Positions 8,651 through 17,979 are shown, numbered from the stretch's first letter. The stretch: DNA of 64,000 nucleotides from Siccirubricoccus deserti (GCF_014283215.1 NZ_JACOMF010000005.1:159971-223970), one strand, 5' to 3'. Notes: a model not told the origin generated them from the letters alone. Numbers and translations: made by a program.

Positions 8651-9724
8651 ATGAGTGCCGCGCCCATGGATGACCGCGCGGAGTCGATCCGCATGATCCG
8701 CGACAGCGCGGCGGCGGTGGCGCCGCCCGGCGGCGAGCTCAAGCGGGTGCGCGACCTGCGCTTCCAGGACCCCGGCTTCGATGCCGGGGTGTTCCGTCAG
8801 ATGGGCGAGATGGGCTGGATTGGCCTGCGCCTGCCGGAGGCGCTGGGTGGCGCCGGACTTGGCCTCGGCGAGGCCTGCGCCCTGGCCGAGGAACTCGGCG
8901 CCGGGCTGGTGCCGGAGCCGCTGATCCCGGCGATGCTCTCGGCCGGGCTGCTGGCCGCCGCTGGCGGCAAGGGCGCGCTGCCGGTGCTGCTGGCCGGCGA
9001 GGTGGTGGTGCTCACCGCCTGGCAGGAGCACCCGGACACGCTGGAGGTGCCGGGCACCCCCGATGCCTCGCGCCGCTTCCTGCCCATGGCTGCCGGCGCC
9101 GATTTCTTCCTGGTCCCGCAGCAGGAGGGGGGCAGGCTCGCCCTCTATGAGCTATCGGCCGCGCGCAGCGCCGTCACGGTCGAGCGCACCCAGGATGGCG
9201 GCAACCTCGGCATGCTGACGCCGAACCTGCGCGAGGCGACGAAGCTTGCCGACGACATCGGCCCGGCGCTGGCCGAGGCGCTGGACGAGGCGGCGCTGCT
9301 GACCGGCGCCTATCTGCTGGGCGGCATGGAACGCGCCTTCGCCATGACGCTCGATTACCTGCGCACCCGGCAGCAATTCGGCCGCATCATCGGCACCTTC
9401 CAGGCCCTGCAGCACCGCGCCGCGGATGTGAAGATGCAGATCGCGCTGACCCGCGCCAGCATCGAATCGGCGGCGGCGGCGCTGGACGCCGGCGCCAGCG
9501 GTGATGCCCGCCGCGCCGCTGTCTCCCGCGCCAAGGCACGCGCCGCTGATGCCGCCATGCGGGTAACGCGCGAATGCATCCAGCTGCATGGTGGCATCGG
9601 CTACACCGACCAGTATGATGTCGGCCTCTACCTGCGGAAGGCGATGGTGCTGACCAACCAGTATGGGAGCGCCGCGCTGCACCGCCGCCGCTTCATGGCG
9701 GTGAGCCCGAAGGTGGAGGAATGA
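8651..9724 (+). CDS. Acyl-CoA dehydrogenase family protein, short subunit
   Basis: Flavoprotein that introduces the 2,3 double bond of an acyl-CoA. An N-terminal helical domain is followed by a middle domain shorter than usual and a C-terminal helical domain with DYLRTRQQFGRIIGTFQALQH and QLHGGIGYTDQYD (near the end). It lacks the closing YGGTxEIQRNI motif that completes the FAD site in standard homotetramers. The other dehydrogenase of this operon has that motif but lacks QLHGGIG. That complementarity is what one expects of the two subunits of a heterotetrameric enzyme. The stop overlaps the next ATG (ATGA). Confidence 0.88.
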   Translation: MSAAPMDDRAESIRMIRDSAAAVAPPGGELKRVRDLRFQDPGFDAGVFRQMGEMGWIGLRLPEALGGAGLGLGEACALAEELGAGLVPEPLIPAMLSAGLLAAAGGKGALPVLLAGEVVVLTAWQEHPDTLEVPGTPDASRRFLPMAAGADFFLVPQQEGGRLALYELSAARSAVTVERTQDGGNLGMLTPNLREATKLADDIGPALAEALDEAALLTGAYLLGGMERAFAMTLDYLRTRQQFGRIIGTFQALQHRAADVKMQIALTRASIESAAAALDAGASGDARRAAVSRAKARAADAAMRVTRECIQLHGGIGYTDQYDVGLYLRKAMVLTNQYGSAALHRRRFMAVSPKVEE

Positions 9725-10494
9725 GCGACCCCGTAGCGCGCGTCGTCACCGAACGGGACGGCAATGTCCTTCTCCTGACGCTCGACCAGCCGGCCCGGCG
9801 CAACGCGCTGGCCATGTCCATCCGCTTCGAGCTGATCGAGGCGCTGCGCGCGGCGCAGGGCGACGCATCCGTGCGCGCCATCGTGCTGACCGGCGCAGGC
9901 GGGCATTTCTGCTCCGGCGGCGATATCTCCGGCATGGAGGTGAAAACGCCGATGGAGGGGCGGGAGCGCATGCGCCTCTCGCATGAGCTGGTCCGGCTGA
10001 TGGTGCTCGGCAGCGTGCCGGTGGTGGCGGCGGTGGAAGGCTTCTGCGTCGGCGCCGGCCTGTCGCTGGCCTGCGCCTCCGACACCGTCGTGGCGGCGGA
10101 GGATGCGCGGCTCGGCGCCGGCTTCGGCAGGATCGGGCTGATGGCCGATCTCGGCCTGCCACATACGCTGCCGCTGCGCGTTGGCCAGGGCAGGGCGCGG
10201 CAGATCCTGCTCTACCACGGCCAGATGACGGCGATGGAGGCAGAGCGCATCGGCCTCGTCGATCATGTGGTGCCGAAGGGCCATGCGCTGGCGAGCGCGC
10301 TGGAGAAGGCGCGCTTCCTTGCCGAACAGGCGCCGGCGCCGATGGCGCTGACCAAGCAGATGCTGGGCGAGGGCCTCGACCGTGCGCTGGAGCAGGAACG
10401 GCATTTCCAGGCGACGCTGTTCCTCACCGGGGATTTCAAGGAAGGCCGCGCCGCCTTCCTCGGCAAGCGCGCACCACAGTTCAAGGGAGATTGA
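9721..10494 (+). CDS. Enoyl-CoA hydratase/isomerase family protein
   Basis: A crotonase-fold protein of 257 residues, the usual size. The oxyanion-hole segments are visible: LDQPARRNAL near residue 22, GAGGHFCSGGDISGM near 59-73 and VEGFCVGAGLSLACASDTVVA near 105. The residue expected to act as catalytic base sits near RLGAGFGRIGLMADLG; the usual Glu is not obvious there, so hydratase, isomerase or hydrolase activity is possible. It overlaps the short dehydrogenase by four bases and the long one starts one base after its stop, so it acts between or after them. Confidence 0.87.
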   Translation: MSDPVARVVTERDGNVLLLTLDQPARRNALAMSIRFELIEALRAAQGDASVRAIVLTGAGGHFCSGGDISGMEVKTPMEGRERMRLSHELVRLMVLGSVPVVAAVEGFCVGAGLSLACASDTVVAAEDARLGAGFGRIGLMADLGLPHTLPLRVGQGRARQILLYHGQMTAMEAERIGLVDHVVPKGHALASALEKARFLAEQAPAPMALTKQMLGEGLDRALEQERHFQATLFLTGDFKEGRAAFLGKRAPQFKGD

Positions 10495-10495
10495 G

Positions 10496-11665
10496 ATGGA
10501 CGCCATCCGCATCCCCGCGCCGCAGGAGCTGGACGGGCTCGACGACGAACATTTCCGCCAGGTGGTCCGCGCCTTCCTGCACGAGAACTACCCGGAAGAG
10601 CTTCGCAACCCGCCGAAGCGGCTGCACTGGTCCGAGAACCGGCCCTGGTACATGAAGCTGGCGGAGAAGGGCTGGCTCTGCCCCGGCTGGCCGAAGGAAT
10701 ACGGCGGGCTCGGCCTGTCGCCTGCCAAGCAGATCATCCTGACTGAGGAATACGAACGCTACGGCGTCGCCCGCACCAACGACCATGGCATCGTCATGCT
10801 CGGCCCGCTGGTGATCAAATACGGCACCGAGGCGCAGAAGCGGTTCTTCCTGCCGAAGATCCTCACCGGCGAGCACATCTGGTGCCAGGGCTATTCCGAG
10901 CCCAACGCGGGTTCCGACCTCGCCGCGCTGAGGACCGAGGCGGTGCTGGACGGCGACCACTATGTGGTCAATGGCCAGAAGATCTGGACCACCCTGGCGA
11001 TGGACGCCAACTGGATCTTCCTGCTGGTGCGCACCGACAAGCAGGCGAAGAAGCAGGAGGGGATCAGCTTCCTCCTGGTCGACATGAAGACGCCGGGCAT
11101 CACCGTGCGGCCGATCATCAACCTCGAGATGCACGACGAATTCTGCGAGACCTTCTTCGACAATGTCAGGGTGCCGAAGGAGAACCTGGTCGGCCAGCTC
11201 AACAAGGGCTGGGACATGGCCAAGGCGCTGCTCGGCTTCGAGCGCATCTTCCTCGGCTCGCCACGGCAATCCGGCTACGCGCTGTCACGGCTGAAGCTCC
11301 TCGCGGAGCGCATGGGCTGCTGGGAGGACGCCGAATTCCAGGACCGCTACGCCCGGCTGCGGCTGGAGTTCGAGGATCTGAAGGCGCTGTTCGGGGTCTA
11401 TGTCGAGAAGCTGAAGCGCGGCGAATCGCTCGGCCCCGATGTCTCCATGCTGAAGGTGATCCAGACCGAGCTGTTCCAGAAGATCACCGACTGCATGCTG
11501 GAGATCGCCGGCGAAAACGCCGGGCTGCTGGAACCGATGGAGGGCAACCGCGACCTCAACATCGGCGGGCTGTTCATCCAGGCGCGGCCGGCCTCGATCT
11601 ACGGCGGATCGAACGAGATCCAGCGCAACATCCTCAGCAAGAACGTGTTGGGGTTGCCAGGATAG
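10496..11665 (+). CDS. Acyl-CoA dehydrogenase, long subunit
   Basis: A 389-residue acyl-CoA dehydrogenase. It has the middle-domain substrate and FAD motif WCQGYSEPNAGSDLA, followed by VVNGQKIWTT, and the C-terminal FAD motif SIYGGSNEIQRNIL. Where standard members have QxHGGxG it reads EIAGENAG, the reverse of the short dehydrogenase in the same operon. ATG 10496 has GGGAGA just upstream and starts one base after the previous stop; upstream in-frame codons overlap the hydratase. The paired layout resembles alpha2-beta2 dehydrogenases known for bulky or branched acyl-CoAs such as steroid side chains (family knowledge; substrate here inferred only as non-standard). Confidence 0.9.
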   Translation: MDAIRIPAPQELDGLDDEHFRQVVRAFLHENYPEELRNPPKRLHWSENRPWYMKLAEKGWLCPGWPKEYGGLGLSPAKQIILTEEYERYGVARTNDHGIVMLGPLVIKYGTEAQKRFFLPKILTGEHIWCQGYSEPNAGSDLAALRTEAVLDGDHYVVNGQKIWTTLAMDANWIFLLVRTDKQAKKQEGISFLLVDMKTPGITVRPIINLEMHDEFCETFFDNVRVPKENLVGQLNKGWDMAKALLGFERIFLGSPRQSGYALSRLKLLAERMGCWEDAEFQDRYARLRLEFEDLKALFGVYVEKLKRGESLGPDVSMLKVIQTELFQKITDCMLEIAGENAGLLEPMEGNRDLNIGGLFIQARPASIYGGSNEIQRNILSKNVLGLPG

Positions 11666-11672
11666 CAGAAGG

Positions 11673-11721
11673 CCAGGGGGCGCTGCTCCCCTGGACCGGT
11701 TTGAGTTTGGCTGCGCCCCCT
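11673..11721 (+). terminator. Two competing hairpins between the acyl-CoA operon and the amidase
   Basis: CCAGGGG (11673-11679) pairs with CCCCTGG (11688-11694), a 7-bp stem beginning eight bases after the operon stop. An overlapping strand, AGGGGGCGC (11675-11683), pairs perfectly with GCGCCCCCT at 11713-11721, so only one can form at a time. Most simply this is the operon terminator; an attenuator for the amidase is possible. Confidence 0.45.
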
Positions 11722-11779
11722 GATTGACCGGCTGCGGCCAGGGAACGACCATGCGCCGAATCAAGCCGGGATGCCTGCC

Positions 11780-13183
11780 ATGACCGAACTCTGGCGCCTG
11801 TCCGCCACCGACCTCGCCGCCCGTATCCGCGCGCGCGAGGTCTCCGCCCGGGAGGCCGCCGCCGCGGCGCTGGCCCGGCTGGAGGCGGTGAACCCCGCGC
11901 TCAACGCCGTCATCGCCCATGACCCGGCGGAGAGTTTGGCCGCCGCCGATGCGGTGGATGCTATGCTGGCGCGTGGCGAGGATCCCGGCCTGCTCGCCGG
12001 CGTGCCGGTGACGGTGAAGGTGAACGTCGACCAGCAGGGCTGGCCCACCACCAACGGCCTCCGCCTGCAACGCGAGCTCATCGCGCAGCAGGACAGCCCG
12101 GTGGTGTCGAACCTGCGCCGCGCTGGCGCGGTCATCCTCGGCCGGACCAATACCCCGGCCTTCTCGCTGCGCTGGTTCACCCGCAACTCCCTGCATGGCG
12201 CGACAAAGAACCCGCGCGATCCCGCGATCACCCCGGGCGGCTCCTCCGGCGGCGCGGCGGTGGCGGTGGCCACCGGCATCGGCGCGATCGGCCATGGCAC
12301 GGATATCGCCGGCTCCATCCGCTACCCCGCCTATGCCTGCGGCGTGCATGGGCTGCGACCGACGCTCGGCCGGGTCGCGGCCTGGAACGCTTCGGTCGCG
12401 GATCGCGGCATCGGCGGCCAGCTCATGGCGGTCTCCGGCCCGATCGCCCGGACCATCGCCGATTTGCGCCTCGGCCTCGCGGCCATGAGCACGCCCGATG
12501 CGCGCGACCCCTGGTGGACGCCGGCGCCGCTGGAAGGCCCGGCCTATCCGAAGCGCGCCGCCCTCTGCATCGCGCCCGAGGGCATGCCGGTGCAGGCCGA
12601 GGTCGCGGCCGCCCTGCGCGATGCGGCGCGGCGGCTGGAGGCGGGTGGCTGGAGCGTGGAGGAGGTTCCGTCGCTGCCCCCGTTGCAGGAAGCCGCCCGG
12701 CTCCAGGCCATGCTCTGGCTGGCTGAGACCCGCCGTGGCGGCATGGCTTCGGTGGTGGAGCGCGAGGGTGATCCGGATGCCATCGCCATCTTCGGCTTCA
12801 TGGAGAGGCTCTGCCCCGCGCCTGCGCTGGAGGATTTCCAGGACACGCTGCAGCGCCGCGTCACGCTGCTGCGCGCCTGGCTGCTGTTTCTCGAGCGCTA
12901 TCCTGTGGTGCTGATGCCGGCCTCCGGCGAGCTGCCTTTCCGCGACCATTCGGATGTCGAGGGTTTCGACCGCTTCCAATCGGTGATGGCGGCGCAGCTG
13001 CCGCAGATCGCCCCGGCGCTGTTCGGCCTGCCGGGGCTGGTGGTCAGCACCGGGCTGGTGGGGCGGGTACCGGTCGGGGTGCAACTGATCGGCGGGCGCT
13101 ATCGGGAGGATGTGCTGCTCGCCGCCGGCACGGCCATCGAGGCCGGCGGCGTGCCGCCCGCGCCGATCGACCCGGCGGCCTGA
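11780..13183 (+). CDS. Amidase (amidase-signature family)
   Basis: Hydrolyses an amide through the Ser-cisSer-Lys triad. Lys is seen in VPVTVKVNVDQQG, followed by the signature GGSSGGAAVAVATGIGAIGHGTDIAGSIR, with both Ser residues and the glycine-rich strand intact. About 467 residues, normal for the family. ATG 11780 (MTELWRLSATDLAARIRARE) matches the usual family start; ATG 11771 is three codons upstream. It is related to GatA, but no gatB or gatC is adjacent, so it is probably a catabolic amidase of unknown substrate. The small lipoprotein gene starts four bases after it. Confidence 0.88.
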   Translation: MTELWRLSATDLAARIRAREVSAREAAAAALARLEAVNPALNAVIAHDPAESLAAADAVDAMLARGEDPGLLAGVPVTVKVNVDQQGWPTTNGLRLQRELIAQQDSPVVSNLRRAGAVILGRTNTPAFSLRWFTRNSLHGATKNPRDPAITPGGSSGGAAVAVATGIGAIGHGTDIAGSIRYPAYACGVHGLRPTLGRVAAWNASVADRGIGGQLMAVSGPIARTIADLRLGLAAMSTPDARDPWWTPAPLEGPAYPKRAALCIAPEGMPVQAEVAAALRDAARRLEAGGWSVEEVPSLPPLQEAARLQAMLWLAETRRGGMASVVEREGDPDAIAIFGFMERLCPAPALEDFQDTLQRRVTLLRAWLLFLERYPVVLMPASGELPFRDHSDVEGFDRFQSVMAAQLPQIAPALFGLPGLVVSTGLVGRVPVGVQLIGGRYREDVLLAAGTAIEAGGVPPAPIDPAA

Positions 13184-13187
13184 TCGG

Positions 13188-13526
13188 ATGCGTCCTCCGC
13201 TGCTGCCGGCCGCCCTGCTGCTGACCATGGCGTTGCTGCCCGGCTGTGCCCGGCGAGCTGGCTGCGAGGCCCTGCTGACCAACCACTCCGCCATCGCGGT
13301 GGAGCAGCTCTATCTGGCGCCGGCGGCCACCCGGCAGTGGAGCCCCGATCTGCTGCGCGGCGGCGGCCTCTCCAGCCAGGCCAGCATGCCGCTGCGCTTT
13401 CCGGCAGAGGGCGCCTACACGCTGCGCATCGTCTGGGTGGACGGTCGCGCCGCGGAGCTGCCAGGGGTGGCGGCCTGCGAAGCCCGCCGCATCAATATTC
13501 TCGGCCAGGGGCTGCGCGCGGAATGA
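13188..13526 (+). CDS. Small lipoprotein of unknown function
   Basis: 112 residues. The N-terminus is a lipoprotein signal peptide: MRPPLLP, a hydrophobic stretch, then LLPGC with Cys at about residue 20. The mature part has three more cysteines (RRAGCEALL, AACEARR and the lipidated one) and a predicted beta-rich segment around TNHSAIAVEQLYLAPA and YTLRIVWVDGRAAELPG. I do not recognise a family. ATG 13188 lies four bases after the amidase stop, so the two are probably co-transcribed. Likely sorted to the inner face of the outer membrane. Confidence 0.7.
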   Translation: MRPPLLPAALLLTMALLPGCARRAGCEALLTNHSAIAVEQLYLAPAATRQWSPDLLRGGGLSSQASMPLRFPAEGAYTLRIVWVDGRAAELPGVAACEARRINILGQGLRAE

Positions 13527-13587
13527 TGCGAACTGCGATGCAGCCTGCGCGATCGTAGGTTTATACGTTCAACCAGGGAAATTGGCG

Positions 13588-13604
13588 CCCCGCGCTTGGC
13601 GGGG
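13588..13604. terminator. Hairpin between the convergent lipoprotein and hemA genes
   Basis: CCCCGC pairs with GCGGGG around loop GCTTG in the 115-base gap. Read on the minus strand, the stem is followed within a few bases by a short T-containing stretch, which suits a hemA terminator. Confidence 0.5.
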
Positions 13605-13641
13605 AGCCGGCACGCCTCCAGGTCGGCGGCTGTGCGGCCGG

Positions 13642-14898
13642 CTACTCCGCCGCCAGCATCCCGATCGCAGCCTCTGGGGCGACTCCCGGGCCGATCCTCG
13701 GCAGCACCGCTCGCAACGCGCGGACCAGCTCGGCGATCATCGCATCGGTATGGAAGGGGGTGGCACAGAGCCGCAGCCGCTCCGTGCCGCGCGGCACCGT
13801 CGGGTAGTTGATCGGCGTGGCGTAGAGCCCGTGCTCGGCCAGCAGCCGCCGCGCCACCTGCCGGCACAGCTCGGCCTCGCCGACCCAGACCGGGACGATG
13901 TGGCTCGGCCCGTCCATCCGCGCCAAGCCGGCGCCATCCAGCGCCGCCTTCAAGGCCGCGGCGCGTTCCGCCAGCGCCGCTCGCCGGGCCGGGTCGCGCT
14001 TCAGCACCCGTACGCTCTCCAGCGCGGCGCCGGCCACCGCCGGCGGCAGGGCGGTGGTGAAGATCAGCCCGCCGGCGACGCTGCGGATATAGTCCACGAC
14101 ATCCGCGTCGCCCGCGATGTAGCCGCCGAGCACCCCGAACCCCTTGGCCAGCGTCCCCTCGATCAGGTCGACGCGGTGGGCGGTACCGTCCTGCTCGCTG
14201 ATGCCGCCGCCGGTCGCGCCGTAGAGGCCGACGGCATGCACCTCGTCGAGGTAGGTCATGGCGCCGTAGCGCTCCGCCAGGTCGCAGATCGCGCCGATCG
14301 GGGCGATATCGCCATCCATGGAATAGACGCTCTCGAAGGCGATCAGCTTCGGCGCGCCGGGCGGGGCGGCGGCGAGCTTCGCCTCGAGGTCGGCGAGGTC
14401 GTTGTGCTTCCAGATCACCCGCTGCGCCGCCTTGGCGCCGCGCATGCCGGCGATCATCGAGGCGTGGTTCTTGGCATCGCTGAAGACGATGAAGCCCGGC
14501 AGCGCTTCCAGCACCGCGCTGATGCCGGCCTGGTTGGCGATATAGCCGCTGCCGAACAGCAGCGCCGCGCCCTTGCCGTGCAGCGAGGCCAGTTCGGCCT
14601 CCAGCGCCGCATGCAGGGGCGAGGTGCCGGAGATGTTGCGGGTGCCGCCGGCCCCGGCGCCGTGCTCGGCAACGGCCCGCGTCGCCGCCGCCAGCACCGC
14701 CGGGTGGTTGCCCATGCCGAGGTAGTCGTTGGAGGACCATACGGTCACCTCCCTGACCCCCTGCGGCCCGTGCCAGCGGTAGGTCGGGAAGCGCCCGGCC
14801 AGCTTTTCAAGACGGGCGAATTCGCGATAGCGGCCTTCCTGGCGGAGCGCGCCGAGGCTGGCTTGGCAATGGGAGAGGAAGGCGTCGCGGGTGCGCAT
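13642..14898 (-). CDS. hemA: 5-aminolevulinate synthase
   Basis: Condenses glycine and succinyl-CoA to 5-aminolevulinate, the first haem precursor, with pyridoxal phosphate. Family motifs are all visible: [44 protein letters not shown] with the PLP-binding Asp, and [17 protein letters not shown] with the Schiff-base Lys. At 418 residues it is normal. The start at 14898 gives [12 protein letters not shown] then [10 protein letters not shown], which matches family N-termini; ATG 14946 would add 16 residues. The open frame continues far upstream but only as antisense of the divergent methyltransferase. The one-step enzyme is the alphaproteobacterial route, replacing glutamyl-tRNA reductase. Confidence 0.94.
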   Translation of the reverse strand: MRTRDAFLSHCQASLGALRQEGRYREFARLEKLAGRFPTYRWHGPQGVREVTVWSSNDYLGMGNHPAVLAAATRAVAEHGAGAGGTRNISGTSPLHAALEAELASLHGKGAALLFGSGYIANQAGISAVLEALPGFIVFSDAKNHASMIAGMRGAKAAQRVIWKHNDLADLEAKLAAAPPGAPKLIAFESVYSMDGDIAPIGAICDLAERYGAMTYLDEVHAVGLYGATGGGISEQDGTAHRVDLIEGTLAKGFGVLGGYIAGDADVVDYIRSVAGGLIFTTALPPAVAGAALESVRVLKRDPARRAALAERAAALKAALDGAGLARMDGPSHIVPVWVGEAELCRQVARRLLAEHGLYATPINYPTVPRGTERLRLCATPFHTDAMIAELVRALRAVLPRIGPGVAPEAAIGMLAAE

Positions 14899-14946
14899 GG
14901 GATTTGCCGCCACAGTGGAAAAGTCGTTGCGCAAGTATGTTGGCAT

Positions 14947-15240
14947 GGTTGCTGAAAGCCCAATCACGCTACCGCAACCCCGCGTCGCGGCGAAGCGCCA
15001 TGCTGCTGGCGCCAGCCCGTGCGGACTGTGCGCCCGGGCACAGGCCGGGTCTTTGGCGCAGATCAGCCGGCGAGGGAAGCCGGGGCCGCCGCGCATGCCG
15101 AAATTGGCCCCTCGGCCGCAACCGAAGAGGTTCGACAGGGCATGCCAGGGCCGGCATATTCCGCTGGTGGATCCTTGGCCGAAGGATGGGCGGCCCGCCA
15201 CGCGCCGCCGGCCGGGGAGAGCAGCAGGGGAGATGGTCGC
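14947..15240. other. Divergent promoter region of hemA and the O-methyltransferase
   Basis: About 290 bases without a supported gene between two divergent starts. It must carry both promoters. I see one short hairpin (ATCCTT with AAGGAT near 15168) but no clear -35/-10 pair or regulator site. Confidence 0.4.
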
Positions 15241-16254
15241 ATGTCTGATAAGCCCACCTATGACCGCATCATGCAGCTGGCGACCGGATTCTGGGCCTCG
15301 AAGGCTTTGTTGAGCGCGGTCGAGCTCAACCTGTTCGGGGTGCTGGCGGCGGGGCCGCTGGAGGCGACGGCGCTCCGCCAGCGGATCGGCATCCATCCGC
15401 GCGCGGCGCGCGACTTCTTTGACACGCTGGTGGCGCTCGGCCTGCTGGAGCGCGACGCCGCGGGCCGCTACGCCAACGGCGCCGAGGCCGCCCGTTTCCT
15501 CGACCCCGCCGCGCCCGGCTACATCGGCGGCATTATCGAGATGCTGAATGCACGGCTCTTCACTTTCTGGGGGTCGTTGACTGAGGCGCTGCGCACCGGC
15601 GAGCCGCAGAACGAGGCGAAGAGCGGCGGCGACGTATTCGGCAGCCTCTACGCCGACCCGGACCGGCTGGAGGTGTTCCTGCGCGGAATGACCGGGATCA
15701 CCACCCCAATCGCCGAGGCGCTGGCCGCTGCCTTCCCCTGGCAGGAGGTGGCGAGTGTCGTCGATATCGGCACGGCGCAGGGCTGCGTGCCGGTCCGGCT
15801 GGCCCGTGCCCACCCGCATCTGCAGGTCGCCGGCTTCGACCTGCCGGTGGTGGGGCCGGTCTTCTCCCGCTACGTGGCGGCCGAGGGCCAGGCGGAGCGG
15901 GTCCGCTTCATCCCCGGCGACTTCTTCAAGGATGCGCTGCCGCAGGCCGATGTGCTGGTGATGGGCATGATCCTGCACGATTGGGATCTGGAAACGAAGC
16001 GCATGCTGATCCGCAAGGCGCATGCCGCCCTGCCGCCCGGTGGGTCGCTGATCGTCTGCGAGGCGCTGATCGACGATGCAAGGCAGACCCACCTGCCGGG
16101 CCTGCTGATGAGCCTCAACATGCTCATCGAGACCCGCGGCGGCTTCGATTTCACCGGCGCCGACTGCATCGGCTGGATGCGGGAGGAGGGCTTCGCCGAG
16201 GCCCGGGTGGTGCCGCTGACCGCCGCCCATGGCGCGGTGATCGGGCGGAAGTAG
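15241..16254 (+). CDS. O-methyltransferase, family 2 type
   Basis: A SAM-dependent methyltransferase of the plant/acetylserotonin type. A winged-helix dimerisation domain covers the first ~100 residues ([25 protein letters not shown], then an [18 protein letters not shown] recognition segment). The Rossmann core has [20 protein letters not shown] for SAM binding, FDLPVV, and [27 protein letters not shown], where His is the usual catalytic base. 337 residues; ATG 15241 has a GGGGAGA stretch upstream. Divergent from hemA. CrtF-type carotenoid methyltransferases belong to this family, but the substrate cannot be assigned. Confidence 0.85.
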   Translation: MSDKPTYDRIMQLATGFWASKALLSAVELNLFGVLAAGPLEATALRQRIGIHPRAARDFFDTLVALGLLERDAAGRYANGAEAARFLDPAAPGYIGGIIEMLNARLFTFWGSLTEALRTGEPQNEAKSGGDVFGSLYADPDRLEVFLRGMTGITTPIAEALAAAFPWQEVASVVDIGTAQGCVPVRLARAHPHLQVAGFDLPVVGPVFSRYVAAEGQAERVRFIPGDFFKDALPQADVLVMGMILHDWDLETKRMLIRKAHAALPPGGSLIVCEALIDDARQTHLPGLLMSLNMLIETRGGFDFTGADCIGWMREEGFAEARVVPLTAAHGAVIGRK

Positions 16255-16262
16255 CGCGTCCC

Positions 16263-17174
16263 CTATCGCACCGGATGCTGCCGCAGCGCCGGGGCGACCG
16301 CGGCGCGGGCGGCCTCCGCCTCGGCCTGCAGGGCCAGCATCCGCGCCACGTACTGCGCGGCGAAGGCCCGATAGGCCGCCGGGTCCCGGTCGCGCCAGTC
16401 ATAGAAGCCGAGGCCGGCATCGGCGCCGGTCTCGTCACGCTTCGGCAGGTCCAGCATCCACTCCGCCGCTGTGCCTTCGTGGTGCAGCAGCGGCACCAGG
16501 CCGGATTGCGAGGCGGCATGGGTGCCGAGGCCGGAGAGGTCCTTCTGCTCGATCAGCCCGGTCACCGCCATGCGCGGCGTCAGCATGCGGCGGATGACGA
16601 GATCGACCGTCGCGGCATCGACCGCGCCCTCGGCGATCATCTGGTAGGCCTCGTTCGCCATGGCGTGCTGCAGGCGGTTGATCAGCGCGCCGGGGATCGG
16701 CTTGCTGAGGCGCAGCGCGGTGCGGCCGCAGCGCGCCAGCAGCGCGGCGATCGCCTCCAGCGTCTCGGGCGCCGATTGCCGCACGGCGATTAGCTCGACA
16801 TAGGCGAAGGTGTCGGCCGGCTGCATGTAGTGCAGGCCGCAGAAGCGTTCCGGATGGCGCAGCGGGTCCGCAAGCGCCTGCAAGGGCAGCACCGAGGTGT
16901 TGGAGGCGAGGAGGCAGCGCCCACCCCAGGCCGCCTCGATGCGCGCCAGGAACTCCTGCTTCAGCGCCATCTCTTCCGGAATGCTCTCGATGAGGAGGTC
17001 AGGCGGCGGCCCCTCGGGCGCGCCCAGCCGACGGACCCCCATCGGCAGGCCGGGTTTTTCCGCGCCGGGATCGCGACTGAGCAGCCAGCATTCCACCCCA
17101 TGCGCCGCGAAGCCGCGCAGGATGCCAAGACCCATCACGCCGCCCCCGGCGACGCAGACGCTGTTGATGTCCAT
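16263..17174 (-). CDS. 3-hydroxyacyl-CoA dehydrogenase family protein
   Basis: NAD-dependent oxidation of a 3-hydroxyacyl-CoA or related hydroxyacid. The N-terminal Rossmann motif [21 protein letters not shown] is followed by [19 protein letters not shown] and [33 protein letters not shown], with the catalytic His in the GLHYMQP segment. The C-terminal helical dimerisation domain includes [19 protein letters not shown]. 303 residues; ATG 17174 is preceded by GGGGAGAA. It lies divergent from a TetR regulator, which probably controls it. Confidence 0.87.
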   Translation of the reverse strand: MDINSVCVAGGGVMGLGILRGFAAHGVECWLLSRDPGAEKPGLPMGVRRLGAPEGPPPDLLIESIPEEMALKQEFLARIEAAWGGRCLLASNTSVLPLQALADPLRHPERFCGLHYMQPADTFAYVELIAVRQSAPETLEAIAALLARCGRTALRLSKPIPGALINRLQHAMANEAYQMIAEGAVDAATVDLVIRRMLTPRMAVTGLIEQKDLSGLGTHAASQSGLVPLLHHEGTAAEWMLDLPKRDETGADAGLGFYDWRDRDPAAYRAFAAQYVARMLALQAEAEAARAAVAPALRQHPVR

Positions 17175-17299
17175 GCGCGTTCTCCCCTTGGGTACTCTGC
17201 CTGGATCCGGGGGTGGAGCAAGCCGGTGGCTCTGCCCCCGGGGCCCCGTTGGATATGGGCGTCCTCCACGGCCTGGGCCCGGCCGCCACTGGACGAGGC

Positions 17300-17324
17300 G
17301 TTCTAGAACTGCCATTCTAAATGG
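17300..17324. promoter_or_regulatory. Paired palindromes in front of the TetR gene (candidate operator)
   Basis: GTTCTAGAAC (17300-17309) is a perfect 10-bp palindrome and CCATT-CTA-AATGG (17312-17324) a 5+5 palindrome whose last bases reach the regulator's start region. They lie between the divergent dehydrogenase and TetR starts, where autoregulating TetR proteins usually bind. Confidence 0.45.
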
Positions 17325-17325
17325 T

Positions 17326-17946
17326 ATGGTCAGGACGGCGCGCTTCTCCGAGCACTGCTTCATCGAGGCTGCGACGCACCTCGTCGCCGAGGGCGGCCCC
17401 GCCGCGGCCACCATGCAGGCGATCGCGCGCCGGGTGGGGGCGCCCACGGGCTCCATCTATCACCGCTTCGAGTCCCGCTCGGCCATCCTCAGTGCGGCCT
17501 GGAACGCGGCCTATGCCTCCTTCACGGGGGCGCTGGCGCCCTTGCTGCGCGAGGGCCGTGCCCGCGAGGCGGCACTGGCCATCCTGCCCTGGTCAAGCAA
17601 GGACGAGCACCGCGCCCGCTTCCTCTTGCTGCATGAGCCGGTCACGCTGTTCGAGGACGCTCCGCCTCCGGCGCCGGTGCGGGAGGAACTCGAAAGGCTG
17701 GAGGAGGCGTTCGACAGTGCCTTCCGCGCCTGTGTCGCCGCCCGCGGGGACGGCAGCGTTCGCGAGGAGGAGCTGGCGCGGGCCAGGTTCCTGATCTTCG
17801 ACGCGCCGATCGCGATTATCCGCCCCCACCTGCTGAAGGGCGGCCCGCTGCCGCCCTTCGTCGAGCGGATGATCGATGAGCTTCACGCGGGACTGCCCAT
17901 CGCCGCCACGCCGGACCAGGGCATACGACCCATGGCCGCTGCGTGA
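17326..17946 (+). CDS. TetR/AcrR family transcriptional regulator
   Basis: A 206-residue regulator. The N-terminal helix-turn-helix domain is clear: FIEAATHLVAEGGPAAATMQAIARRVGAPTGSIYHRFESRSAIL (residues ~10-50), with the family's GSIYHRF recognition helix. The C-terminal ligand domain is not diagnostic. Two ATGs are close; 17326 is in frame. Palindromes directly upstream are candidate operators. It probably represses itself and the divergent hydroxyacyl-CoA dehydrogenase in response to an acyl-CoA-like ligand (inference). Confidence 0.87.
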   Translation: MVRTARFSEHCFIEAATHLVAEGGPAAATMQAIARRVGAPTGSIYHRFESRSAILSAAWNAAYASFTGALAPLLREGRAREAALAILPWSSKDEHRARFLLLHEPVTLFEDAPPPAPVREELERLEEAFDSAFRACVAARGDGSVREEELARARFLIFDAPIAIIRPHLLKGGPLPPFVERMIDELHAGLPIAATPDQGIRPMAAA

Positions 17947-17979
17947 CATCGCCGCTGTTTCGCTTGCCCGGGATCTCCC

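Noticed and set aside
14947..16230. Extension of the hemA frame to 862 residues
   Set aside because: The extra part is antisense of the O-methyltransferase and has no family similarity; the enzyme is complete from 14898.
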